In this document: one piece after another, positions 14,157 to 20,400 of the stretch
How the letters are laid out: each line of letters begins with the position of its first letter
Numbering within the stretch: the stretch's first letter is position 1
From: CAYHDV01 sp047619465
Lineage (GTDB): Bacteria; Patescibacteriota; Minisyncoccia; Phycocordibacterales; CSBR16-119
DNA: 20,400 nt
Assembly (NCBI GenBank): GCA_047619465.1
Contig: JBLHJW010000014.1
Span: forward strand, 1 to 20,400
Direction of reading: 5' to 3'
Notes under the pieces: generated by a model
The model's input: only the letters and a program-made list of their open reading frames with translations
Told to the model about the DNA's origin: nothing
Databases searched by the model: none
Made by a program: the position numbers and the translations under genes

Positions 14157-14180
14157 TCGAGCGCTTGAACTAGCGCTCGA
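14157..14180 (-). terminator. Hairpin just downstream of tRNA-Glu
   Basis: Perfect 8-bp GC-rich stem TCGAGCGC (14157-14164) / GCGCTCGA (14173-14180), 8-base loop, immediately 3' of the CCA end of the minus-strand tRNA. No strong U run follows, so it may stop transcription weakly or mark the 3' processing boundary. Confidence 0.5.
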
Positions 14181-14182
14181 AT

Positions 14183-14257
14183 TGGTGACCCCACAGAGAA
14201 TCGAACTCTGATTACCAGATTGAGAACCTGGTGTCCTAACCGTTAGACGATGGGGCC
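14183..14257 (-). tRNA. tRNA-Glu (anticodon CUC), CCA encoded
   Basis: Minus strand. Acceptor GGCCCCA (14257-14251) pairs with TGGGGTC (14193-14187, one G.U pair). The D arm is GTC/GAC, and the anticodon stem CCAGG/TCTGG carries loop TTCTCAA with anticodon CTC. The T arm is CAGAG/CTCTG with loop TTCGATT. Discriminator A at 14186 and an encoded CCA at 14185-14183. 72 bases without CCA. It reads GAG codons. A TAAATA box about 13 bases before the 5' end could be its -10. Confidence 0.95.
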
Positions 14258-14260
14258 ATT
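14247..14260. repeat. 14-bp direct repeat, copy at the tRNA-Glu 5' end
   Basis: ACGATGGGGCCATT covers the first ten or so bases of the tRNA (on the minus strand) plus three flanking bases. The same 14 bases recur at 14400-14413 in the same orientation. Confidence 0.8.
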
Positions 14261-14299
14261 TCTTTATTTATGTTTCAGTAACTCAGTTCTATTTTTTAC

Positions 14300-14385
14300 A
14301 GATCTATTTTTAGTATAGATCTAACGGTAAACCGTACGGCCGAGAATTTTCAATTCCGGCATAAATTCAGTATAGTCGCTATACT
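14300..14385. other. Cluster of hairpins between tRNA-end repeats
   Basis: Stems found in order: AGATCTAT/ATAGATCT (14300-14307 with 14315-14322); ACGGT/ACCGT (14324-14335), which competes with CCGTACGG (14332-14339); GCCG+GAATT / AATTC+CGGC with one bulged A and loop TTC (14339-14360); AGTATAG/CTATACT with loop TCG (14369-14385). They occupy nearly all of the stretch between the two copies of the 14-bp repeat. This could be a structured RNA, a decayed tRNA or a small integration scar. No ORF was found. A minus-strand TATACT lies within the first stem and might serve tRNA-Glu. Confidence 0.45.
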
Positions 14386-14399
14386 CCTTACCTCATTCA

Positions 14400-14413
14400 A
14401 CGATGGGGCCATT
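14400..14413. repeat. 14-bp direct repeat, second copy of the tRNA-Glu 5' end
   Basis: Identical to 14247-14260 (ACGATGGGGCCATT). It lies about 150 bases upstream of the tRNA in the direction of its transcription and carries the acceptor 5' strand GGCCCCA without the rest of a recognisable tRNA. Confidence 0.8.
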
Positions 14414-14460
14414 CATTTAAACGAAAATCAGTATACCACTATTCCCTTATTGAGCAAATA

Positions 14461-14489
14461 AAAAAGGCGAACCAACTGGCCCCCCTTTT
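14461..14489 (-). terminator. Terminator of the 14499-14831 gene
   Basis: Minus-strand RNA folds as AAAAGG...CCUUUU with an inner stem containing G.U pairs and one G/G mismatch around loop AGUU, followed by a U run. It lies ten bases after the stop codon. Confidence 0.6.
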
Positions 14490-14498
14490 AAAATGATT

Positions 14499-14831
14499 TT
14501 AAGCATCAATTAGAACTTCTCTTGGAGAAACAACAGTAAGAACTGTTTTCTCCTCATTAATTATTACAAGAAGAAAAGAAAATCCATTTCTCAGATCCCT
14601 ATTAAAATTTTTAAGAGGTAACCCTGCCACTGGTTGTGTACTAACAGAGAAAAATCCATTCAGATCTTTAACAACTGCCTGATGAATTTCTGACTGCCTG
14701 AGAGACTCACTGGCTAAGGTTACGAAGAAAAAGAAGCTTCTGTTGTATTCTTTTGCTTTTACGATCCAAGGGTATTCCTTCTTCATTTGGTCAAGCAATG
14801 TTCCCTTTTCTGATTCTAAGCTAAGCTGCAT
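14499..14831 (-). CDS. Hypothetical protein, unrecognised
   Basis: 110 residues, no convincing membrane span although there is an FFFF run (about 33-36). Predicted as a small alpha/beta protein: charged N-terminal helix (1-25), two beta-like strands around FFFFVTLA (33-40) and GFSFLLVIINEEKTVLTVVS (about 83-102). No motif or family recognised. Upstream on the minus strand is a TATTCT box about 35 bases before the ATG, giving a leader without Shine-Dalgarno. Own terminator. Confidence 0.65.
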   Translation of the reverse strand: MQLSLESEKGTLLDQMKKEYPWIVKAKEYNRSFFFFVTLASESLRQSEIHQAVVKDLNGFFSVSTQPVAGLPLKNFNRDLRNGFSFLLVIINEEKTVLTVVSPREVLIDA

Positions 14832-14885
14832 GTGTCTGGTTTTGGTTTATAAGCAGAATAAACTAAACAGGTAATTTTTGCAAAT

Positions 14886-14914
14886 AAAAAAACCACTCAA
14901 CCTGAGAGGTTTTT
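14886..14914 (-). terminator. Terminator overlapping the end of the 14897-15430 gene
   Basis: Stem AAAAACC/GGTTTTT (14888-14894 with 14908-14914) and CTC/GAG, one mismatch, loop AACCT, followed on the minus strand by T7. The last codons and the TGA stop of the gene form one arm and the loop. Confidence 0.65.
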
Positions 14915-15430
14915 GTACTCGTATAAATTTAGACAAGTAGATGCTTTAGGCGATATGATTCCGTCTTTTCTTACTGAAAGAGTTCCCCCTATTAGTATGC
15001 TTCTATATTTAACTCTTTCACTAAAACCTAGATTTTCATCTCTTTCTTCGTTTTCTCCTTTTCTCTTCTTCGGGATGAATAAATCCATACTGTAGAAATT
15101 ATTGTTTTCAACGATTATTTCCACGGGTGTAATAGGATTTTTAGTTTCTTTTTCTAAACACGTAATATATTCACTAATATTATCCTCCCCCACAAAAACA
15201 CAAATTTCTGATTTAGTTTTGTACTGGATCTTATCCCACAAATCTGAAACAATTGTTGAGACCCCCTCAATCACTAGGTCTTGGTAATCTACGTATAGAT
15301 CATTATTGGAAGCAACTTTATTAAGAAAATTAATAGCCTCCTCTGTTAGTCCTGTTATCTTATATAGAATATATTCTGTCATATATTCCTCCATGTCCTG
15401 ATGGACGGAAAATAAGTATATCTTCATCAC
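14897..15430 (-). CDS. Hypothetical protein, unrecognised
   Basis: 177 residues (176 if the second ATG is used). Acidic, soluble, no signal or membrane span. The N-terminal half (1-75) resembles mixed helix and strand with aromatic residues (MKIYLFSVHQDMEEYMTEYI), a middle strand SEICVFVGEDNISEYI (about 73-88) and a basic loop PKKRKGENEERDENLG (about 118-133). A short-range signalling or toxin-antitoxin role cannot be judged. A TAATTA box 13 bases before the ATG fits the leaderless pattern. Divergent from tsaD, with a roughly 80-base shared upstream region. Confidence 0.7.
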   Translation of the reverse strand: MMKIYLFSVHQDMEEYMTEYILYKITGLTEEAINFLNKVASNNDLYVDYQDLVIEGVSTIVSDLWDKIQYKTKSEICVFVGEDNISEYITCLEKETKNPITPVEIIVENNNFYSMDLFIPKKRKGENEERDENLGFSERVKYRSILIGGTLSVRKDGIISPKASTCLNLYEYKNLSG

Positions 15431-15490
15431 AATTTAATTACCTTTGTATATATACTAACGAGAAATAAAAAACTTGCAAGTCTTGCTTTT

Positions 15491-15496
15491 TATAAT
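15491..15496 (+). promoter_or_regulatory. -10 box of tsaD
   Basis: TATAAT with first T 18 bases before the ATG at 15509, predicting a leader of only about six bases, too short for a Shine-Dalgarno. Confidence 0.45.
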
Positions 15497-15508
15497 AGAC
15501 TTACGATT

Positions 15509-16675
15509 ATGAAAATACTAGCCATAGAAACAAGCTGCGACGAGACAGCAATGTCGATAATAGAAGCCAGTGGAGGATATGAAAATCCGTCTTTTTCTGT
15601 ACTTGCAAATATTGTTCATAGTCAGATAGATGTTCACAAAGAGTATGGAGGTGTCTACCCTACTCTAGCCAAGCGTGAACATGCAAAGAACCTCCCTTTA
15701 ATCCTGAGGCAAGTATTTGAAGACGCAAAAATAGAGGGAAACCTGTTTGAGATTGAAAGCTCGAAAAATGCAGAAATTCTGACACTACTCGAGAGAGAGC
15801 CTGAGATGTACAACTCTCTCATAAATATACTCGAAGAACTCCCGAAGCCAGATTTTGACTATATTGCAATTACCACAGGACCTGGACTAGAACCTGCACT
15901 CTGGGTTGGAATAGTTTTTGCAAAAGCGCTGAATGCCGCCTGGGGAATACCACTTGTGCCAGTAAACCACATGGAGGGTCATGTTCTGTCTGTTCTTATA
16001 GACAGCAAAGAAGAAGATGGTCACCAAGCGCTAAGTATGGAAAATTTCCAATTCCCTGTTATGTCACTCCTTATCTCTGGCGGACACACTGAACTAGTTT
16101 TAATGAAGGACTGGCTAACATACGAGACCATTGGACAGACTTTAGACGATGCTTTAGGGGAAGCTTTTGATAAAGTTGGGCGTATTTTAAATCTGGAGTA
16201 CCCTGGCGGACCAAAGGTATCTGCCCTAGCCACCAAGGGCGAGCTTCGAGAAGACGTATCGCTTCCCCGTCCTATGATTCACTCTAAGGACTATAATTTT
16301 TCTTTTTCTGGAATCAAAACTGCAGCTTTGTATCTATCTCAAAAACTCGATATGACAGATGAGTCTATACGAGAGTCATTTGCAAAAGAATTTGAAACAG
16401 CGGTGACGGAAGTACTTCTAAAGAAAACTCTGAAAGCAATGGATGAGCACGAAACAGAGACACTGATAATAGCTGGAGGAGTAGCAGCAAATACTTATAT
16501 AAAAAATTCTTTCAAAGAAGTACTTGGCGAAGACAGAACTCTTCTTCTACCAAAACACGAATTGGCAACCGATAACTCACTAATGATTGGTATAGCAGGA
16601 TACTTCCAAGCCCTCGCAGGGAATAAAAAAAACGCCAGCGAAATAGTCGCTGACGGTAATTGGAAACTTAATTAG
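15509..16675 (+). CDS. tsaD: tRNA threonylcarbamoyladenosine synthase TsaD
   Basis: Catalytic subunit that transfers threonylcarbamoyl to A37 of ANN-decoding tRNAs (with TsaB/TsaE, and TsaC for the precursor). 388 residues against about 340 usually. N-terminal ILAIETSCDETA (3-14), GGVYPTLAKREHAKNL (47-62), metal ligands H154 and H158 in NHMEGH, SGGHTEL (190-196), DDALGEAFDKVGR (213-225), YPGGP (231-235), SFSGIKTA (265-272) and a late ATDNSLMIG. The extra length sits mainly at about 72-112 (from AKIEGN to ILEELPKP), where usual members go straight from the helix to the D.IAVT strand. The C-terminus GNKKNASEIVADGNWKLN is encoded by a hairpin sequence repeated downstream. Ends in TAG. Confidence 0.94.
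   Translation: MKILAIETSCDETAMSIIEASGGYENPSFSVLANIVHSQIDVHKEYGGVYPTLAKREHAKNLPLILRQVFEDAKIEGNLFEIESSKNAEILTLLEREPEMYNSLINILEELPKPDFDYIAITTGPGLEPALWVGIVFAKALNAAWGIPLVPVNHMEGHVLSVLIDSKEEDGHQALSMENFQFPVMSLLISGGHTELVLMKDWLTYETIGQTLDDALGEAFDKVGRILNLEYPGGPKVSALATKGELREDVSLPRPMIHSKDYNFSFSGIKTAALYLSQKLDMTDESIRESFAKEFETAVTEVLLKKTLKAMDEHETETLIIAGGVAANTYIKNSFKEVLGEDRTLLLPKHELATDNSLMIGIAGYFQALAGNKKNASEIVADGNWKLN
16624..16668. repeat. Hairpin repeat, copy inside the end of tsaD
   Basis: A-run, then a stem-loop with arms CGCCAGCGA and TCGCTGACG (8 of 9 pairs), then AATTGGAAA. It closely matches 16701-16743 base by base but is translated as the last residues of TsaD. Confidence 0.6.
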
Positions 16676-16700
16676 CAAGATATGAATTCATAATTTTAAT

Positions 16701-16743
16701 ATAAAAAACCGCTAGCGAAATATCGCTAGCGGCAATTGGAAAA
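16701..16743. repeat. Hairpin repeat, copy between tsaD and the next gene
   Basis: A-run, perfect stem CCGCTAGCGA / TCGCTAGCGG, then CAATTGGAAA. Same order and mostly the same bases as 16624-16668, suggesting a local duplication. Confidence 0.6.
16703..16732 (-). terminator. Terminator of the 16754-17806 gene
   Basis: Perfect 10-bp stem (16709-16718 with 16723-16732), loop AATA, with A6 at 16703-16708 giving U6 on the minus strand. It may also stop tsaD transcription weakly. Confidence 0.85.
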
Positions 16744-16753
16744 TAGGTATAGA

Positions 16754-17806
16754 TCAATAGTAAAACATACCGTTAGTTTCTCCTGATGATGGATATATTA
16801 TTCCAATCTTATCATGATAACTCCTTACGACCTCTGAATATTCTGCAAAATCAGTAGTCACAAAATGTTCAATTGCCTCTTCAATGTTAGAGGTTACAAT
16901 CTCTGGCTCTCCAGTAAATATTACATTTTTACAATTCTGACTTCTACCAATCTGAGGGAAGACGAACGGTTTACTGTGAAATGATGGAATATCGTAAGTT
17001 CTGTATTCTGCAACATTAACGGACCCCTCGCCCCTAAACTTTGGCTTTTCAGCATCATGTTTAGATATAAAATTAATGTAATTGTTAGAAAAATAGAGAA
17101 TAGGTTTAGTGCTCGTGGTATAGGTCCCTTGCATATAGAGTCTCCCATTATGTTTTGCAACACCAAGCAAATATACCTCTTCTTTACATCCCACATAAAC
17201 AAAATCGCCATGTTTTGATTTTTCAGTATACTCAGCAAACAAACTCCTTCCCTTTTTACTAAGTAAATTACGCAGAGTAAGATTTACTGATCCTGGGATT
17301 TTTAGCTTGGTGGCTTTCCCATTCATAAAAGGAATGATTATATTCTTTACATAATTTGGAGGAAGCACATTAGATAAGTACTTCTCAATTCTAAAATCAT
17401 CTAAAATAAATCTAAGATCTTCAGTAAAACTTTCAATTTCACTATCCTTAGATTCTTTTGCTAATATCAGAAAAATATCACTTATTTCAGATGATGGCAT
17501 TAAAAGGTCAAACTCCTCATCGCGAACAAATTTAATCATATGAGTGCCATAAATATGTAATTTATGCTTTAGCCTATCATCAAGCGTTCCGTCTGGATAA
17601 AGTGAACGCCCTGGCATGTTGTAATGCCTATTAAAACTAAATACATTTGATTTTTCCTCCAAAGTTCCAAAGGACTCATATTTCATTAGATATCTTACCC
17701 CATCTCTAATAACTAGAAGATTTGCACCTACCTCAAGACGTGAAAGATCGTTTGTGAAGCTATTAAAAAGTAGTTTATCTACTTTAGAGGCTAAGGAATT
17801 TTCCAT
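16754..17806 (-). CDS. Hypothetical protein, unrecognised (350 residues)
   Basis: Largest unknown gene of the window. Soluble, no signal peptide or clear membrane span. The N-terminal part (1-110) includes SLASKVDKLLFNSF, then LEVGANLLVIRDGVRYLMKY (about 24-43), which looks like a beta-hairpin. The middle (110-160) is acidic and helical. The C-terminal half has several strand-like stretches: GDFVYVGCKEEVYLLGVAKH (about 200-219), RLYMQGTYTT (about 222-231) and NVIFTGEPEIV (about 293-303). No catalytic motif could be recognised. Aromatic and charged residues are spread evenly, as in real genes. The upstream leader is A/T-rich with a TAATCT box about 35 bases before the ATG. Convergent with tsaD, divergent from valS, own terminator. 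Confidence 0.75.
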   Translation of the reverse strand: MENSLASKVDKLLFNSFTNDLSRLEVGANLLVIRDGVRYLMKYESFGTLEEKSNVFSFNRHYNMPGRSLYPDGTLDDRLKHKLHIYGTHMIKFVRDEEFDLLMPSSEISDIFLILAKESKDSEIESFTEDLRFILDDFRIEKYLSNVLPPNYVKNIIIPFMNGKATKLKIPGSVNLTLRNLLSKKGRSLFAEYTEKSKHGDFVYVGCKEEVYLLGVAKHNGRLYMQGTYTTSTKPILYFSNNYINFISKHDAEKPKFRGEGSVNVAEYRTYDIPSFHSKPFVFPQIGRSQNCKNVIFTGEPEIVTSNIEEAIEHFVTTDFAEYSEVVRSYHDKIGIIYPSSGETNGMFYY

Positions 17807-17892
17807 TTTTATTCTGTTTTAAATTTTTATTTCAGATTAACCTCAAAGTCATGATTAGTCAACTAGCCTTTGATTTAAAAGGCTCAATTTGA

Positions 17893-17898
17893 TATAGT
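17893..17898 (+). promoter_or_regulatory. -10 box of valS (leaderless)
   Basis: TATAGT with first T 13 bases before the ATG at 17906. No T-box or other leader structure is possible because there is no leader. Confidence 0.55.
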
Positions 17899-17905
17899 TT
17901 CACTT

Positions 17906-20071
17906 ATGAACGATAAATTTCTGAAGCCTTATAGCGCAAAAGACATCGAAGATAAGATCTACTCAGTCTGGGAAGAATCTGGATATTTTAACCCTGACAA
18001 ATGTGTAGAGGATGGTGTTTGCGCCGCAGACGCAGAGCCATTCTCTATAGTACTTCCTCCTCCAAACGTTACAGGAACACTCCACACTGGGCACTCAATG
18101 ATGCTTGCTATTGAAGATACAATGGTGCGATTTGCTCGTATGCAAGGCAAGAAGACTCTTTGGTTGCCTGGGACAGATCATGCGGCTATTGCTACAGAAT
18201 CAGTTGTAGTTAAGCAGCTAGCCAAGCAAAAGATAAACAAGAGAGATCTTGGAAGAGAAGCCTTCTTGGAAAAAGTAAATGACTTTGCAAAGGAGTCACA
18301 TATCACTATTACAAAACAACTAAAGAAGATGGGAGCTTCTCTAGACTGGTCTAGAGAAGCATTTACTCTAGATGATGACCGACGTCATGCTGTGTATACT
18401 GCATTTACAAAAATGTACAAGGACGGTCTTATTTACAGAGGAGACAGAATTGTGAACTGGGATCCAAAAGGTCAGACTACAGTTTCTGATGATGAAGTAA
18501 ATCACGAACCAAGAAAAGGAAAGATGTACTACTTCAAGTACAGCGCTGACTTCCCTATTACAATCGCAACAACACGACCTGAGACAAAAATTGGTGACAC
18601 AGCAGTAGCTGTAAATCCAAAAGATGAGAGATATAAAGAATACGTAGGTAAGACTTTTGAAGTTGACTTTGTTGGAGTACCTCTCAAGATCAAAGTTATC
18701 GCAGATGAAGATGTTGATTCAGAGCTTGGAACTGGAGCTCTTGGAGTAACTCCTTCTCACTCTCAAATAGACTGGGCACTAGCTGAGAAACATAACCTAG
18801 AAAAAATCCAAGTTATAAATGAGTACGCGAAAATATCTATTGATCATCCAGAATACTTGGGAAAGAAAGTTCTTGAGGCGCGAGAAATAATAGTAAACAA
18901 ACTAAGGGATTCTGGGCTTCTAGAGAAAGAAGAAGAAATAGACCAGAACATATCTGTATCTGAAAGAACAGGAGCTATTATAGAACCTCTACCAAAACTA
19001 CAGTGGTGGATAGATGTAAATAATCCCATAGCTGACCGAGAAGGTAAAACATTGAAGGAACTGATGATGGAAGCAGTTACAAAGCACGGAGTAAAGATTC
19101 TTCCAGAACGTTTCGAAAAAATATACAAACACTGGATTGCAAATCTGCGTGACTGGAATATAAGCAGACAGATATGGTACGGACACCAAGTTCCTGTTTG
19201 GTATAAAGGAGAAGAAATATATGTTGGAACAGAAGCACCAGAAGGATCTGACTGGATTCAAGATGAAGACACTTTAGACACATGGTTCTCTTCTGGTCTC
19301 TGGACGTTTTCTACACTTGGATGGCCAAATGATACAGAGGATCTGAAAACATTTCATCCAACATCAGTACTGGAGACGGGATACGATATACTTCCATTCT
19401 GGGTAGCTAGAATGATTTTAATGAGTACATACATCATGGGGGAGGTTCCGTTTAAGACTGTTTACATGCACGGAATGGTTTTGGACAAGAATGGTAAAAA
19501 AATGTCTAAGTCTAAACCAGAAACAACTATCGACCCACTAGAGACAATCGCCAAGAGCGGTGCTGATGCACTACGTATGGCAATGCTTGTTGGAGTTGGA
19601 CCTGGTCAAGATGTGAGCCTCTCTGAGGATAAGATCCGAGCCTATAGTAAATTCTCAAACAAGATATGGAACGCCACACGTTTCGTACTAGAAAATACTG
19701 AGGACTTTGATTTGGAATCAGAAACAGAGCCTATCCAGCTTCACCAAAACTACATCACGGAGTGGGAGGAACTTTTAAAAGAAAGTACAGCAGAGATGAA
19801 AGATTATAAATACTATCTAGTTGGTGAAAAGCTTTACCACTTCTTCTGGCACACTTTTGCAGATATAGTTATTGAAAAGTGTAAAACAGACATAATAGAA
19901 AATGTAAATGAAAAGCGAGTCAATTCTGCAAAGTACACACTTATACATTTACTTAAGGAGCAGTTAAAGGCACTCCACCCGTTCATGCCATTTATTACAG
20001 AGGAAATCTGGGGCTCACTTCCTGGGAACGAAGGTAAACTACTAATGATTGAAAAATGGCCAACAGTTTAG
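17906..20071 (+). CDS. valS: Valyl-tRNA synthetase
   Basis: Class I synthetase that charges tRNA-Val and edits Thr-tRNA-Val. 721 residues, shorter than the common 850-950; the C-terminal coiled-coil arm that normally contacts tRNA is missing. PPPNVTGTLHTGH (51-63) carries the HIGH-type site HTGH (60-63). An intact CP1 editing domain is indicated by TTRPETKIGDTAVAV (about 215-229) and GTGALGVTPSHSQID (about 273-287). WQ/WISRQIWYGH-type motif appears as WNISRQIWYGHQVPVW, and the KMSKS loop is K532-S536. The anticodon-binding helical domain ends with HPFMPFITEEIWGSLP. Single-gene unit with its own promoter and terminator. Confidence 0.96.
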   Translation: MNDKFLKPYSAKDIEDKIYSVWEESGYFNPDKCVEDGVCAADAEPFSIVLPPPNVTGTLHTGHSMMLAIEDTMVRFARMQGKKTLWLPGTDHAAIATESVVVKQLAKQKINKRDLGREAFLEKVNDFAKESHITITKQLKKMGASLDWSREAFTLDDDRRHAVYTAFTKMYKDGLIYRGDRIVNWDPKGQTTVSDDEVNHEPRKGKMYYFKYSADFPITIATTRPETKIGDTAVAVNPKDERYKEYVGKTFEVDFVGVPLKIKVIADEDVDSELGTGALGVTPSHSQIDWALAEKHNLEKIQVINEYAKISIDHPEYLGKKVLEAREIIVNKLRDSGLLEKEEEIDQNISVSERTGAIIEPLPKLQWWIDVNNPIADREGKTLKELMMEAVTKHGVKILPERFEKIYKHWIANLRDWNISRQIWYGHQVPVWYKGEEIYVGTEAPEGSDWIQDEDTLDTWFSSGLWTFSTLGWPNDTEDLKTFHPTSVLETGYDILPFWVARMILMSTYIMGEVPFKTVYMHGMVLDKNGKKMSKSKPETTIDPLETIAKSGADALRMAMLVGVGPGQDVSLSEDKIRAYSKFSNKIWNATRFVLENTEDFDLESETEPIQLHQNYITEWEELLKESTAEMKDYKYYLVGEKLYHFFWHTFADIVIEKCKTDIIENVNEKRVNSAKYTLIHLLKEQLKALHPFMPFITEEIWGSLPGNEGKLLMIEKWPTV

Positions 20072-20077
20072 CTGGAA

Positions 20078-20111
20078 AAAAATACTTTCTGTTTACACAG
20101 AAAGTATTTTT
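20078..20111 (+). terminator. Terminator of valS
   Basis: Perfect 14-bp stem (20078-20091 with 20098-20111; core ACTTTCTG/CAGAAAGT), loop TTTACA, T5 at its 3' end. Confidence 0.88.
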
Positions 20112-20121
20112 GTAAATACGG

Positions 20122-20127
20122 TATAAT
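20122..20127 (+). promoter_or_regulatory. -10 box of prsW-like gene, inside an inverted repeat
   Basis: TATAAT with first T 12 bases before the ATG at 20134 (leaderless). The box is centred in CGGTA-TAAT-TACCG (20119-20132), a 5-bp inverted repeat that could be a small operator or chance. Confidence 0.55.
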
Positions 20128-20133
20128 TACCGC

Positions 20134-20400
20134 ATGTTAGAAACCTTACCAACTGATCCAAAAGTCCTAGGGCTCGCACTCCTATCTGGTCTTATCCCGG
20201 CACTTGTCTGGCTTTGGTTTTGGTTAAAAGAAGACGAAGAAAATCCAGAACCTATTGGGTTACTAACACTTACTTTTATTGTTGGAATGCTTTCTGTTAT
20301 TGTGGTTATACCCCTGCAACAGCTAGTTTCTAATTTTATTTTTAATGAACAAACTTTAGTTGTAGTCTGGGCTGGACTAGAAGAAGTAATCAAGCTTGGA
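20134..20400 (+). CDS. prsW: PrsW-family intramembrane protease (N-terminal part)
   Basis: PrsW proteases are membrane glutamic-type peptidases related to the CAAX/ABI group; in Bacillus PrsW cleaves an anti-sigma factor. The visible 89 residues run to the window edge. They show a first membrane span (about 11-31, VLGLALLSGLIPALVWLWFWL), a short acidic loop KEDEENPEPIG (32-42), a second span (43-64, LLTLTFIVGMLSVIVVIPL) and WAGLEEVIKLG (79-89) with the EExxK motif expected in the active-site helix. The rest lies outside. The gene has its own leaderless promoter directly after the valS terminator. Confidence 0.8.
   Translation, partial: MLETLPTDPKVLGLALLSGLIPALVWLWFWLKEDEENPEPIGLLTLTFIVGMLSVIVVIPLQQLVSNFIFNEQTLVVVWAGLEEVIKLG

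Noticed and set aside
14247..14413. Integrated mobile element with attL/attR at tRNA-Glu
   Set aside because: The repeat pair encloses only about 140 bases with no integrase or other gene, so at most a scar; reported as a structured segment instead.
17899..17905. T-box riboswitch upstream of valS
   Set aside because: The predicted transcript starts at the ATG, and the 100 bases upstream contain neither a T-box sequence nor a terminator hairpin.
1..20400. CRISPR array, insertion sequence, phage or restriction genes
   Set aside because: No regularly spaced repeats, transposase, integrase, capsid, terminase or methylase motifs were found on either strand.

Overview
The window reads as part of a Patescibacteria/CPR chromosome, most likely Paceibacteria (Parcubacteria). 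This rests on the mix of AT-rich, compact core genes in divergent, shortened forms: a PriA-like protein without helicase motifs, a CPR-style bS21, a short YbeY, FtsA with a C-terminal amphipathic helix next to FtsZ, a 721-residue ValRS and a TsaD with an insertion. No plasmid, phage or IS gene and no CRISPR array was seen. The standard code is in use: TAG and TGA both end genes here.

Layout. 1-935: mreB (minus, cut by the window edge). 1041-1961: a divergent aspartokinase-fold protein (minus). 2055-4652: priA-like, bS21 and ybeY (plus). 4679-4831: a 50-residue membrane peptide (minus). 4955-7366: ftsA and ftsZ (plus). 7417-8362: two unknown genes (minus). 8455-9417: an AhpF-type thioredoxin reductase (plus). 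9458-9772: a small unknown gene broken by an in-frame TAG (minus). 9863-10489: a short phosphatidylserine-decarboxylase-like proenzyme (plus). 10761-14009: an accessory block of SDR oxidoreductase, class I DNA photolyase, a 5'-truncated relic of a second SDR copy, and a SOUL heme-binding protein with a tripled motif. 14183-14413: tRNA-Glu(CUC) beside a hairpin-rich stretch bounded by a repeat of the tRNA 5' end. 14499-15430: two unknown genes (minus). 15509-16675: tsaD. 16754-17806: an unknown 350-residue gene (minus). 17906-20071: valS. 20134-20400: start of a PrsW-type membrane protease.

Two window-wide patterns stand out. First, most plus-strand genes have a TATAAT-like -10 box whose first T is 12 or 13 bases before the ATG, so transcription should start at or within a base of the start codon. 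These genes look leaderless and have no Shine-Dalgarno; the rule also fixes several starts. Second, every gene of unknown function lies on the minus strand between plus-strand core genes. Most of them are closed by their own hairpin terminator, often shared with the convergent neighbour or overlapping a stop codon.

Functionally the core genes cover cell shape and division (MreB, FtsA, FtsZ), translation and RNA maturation (bS21, YbeY, TsaD, ValRS, tRNA-Glu), redox (TrxR) and envelope lipid or protein processing (PSD-like, PrsW). The SDR-photolyase-SOUL block looks like acquired light or oxidative-stress protection. No complete new system could be demonstrated. The best leads are the leaderless architecture, the helicase-dead PriA, the orphan aspartokinase-like protein, the TAG-interrupted gene, and the hairpin cluster beside tRNA-Glu.
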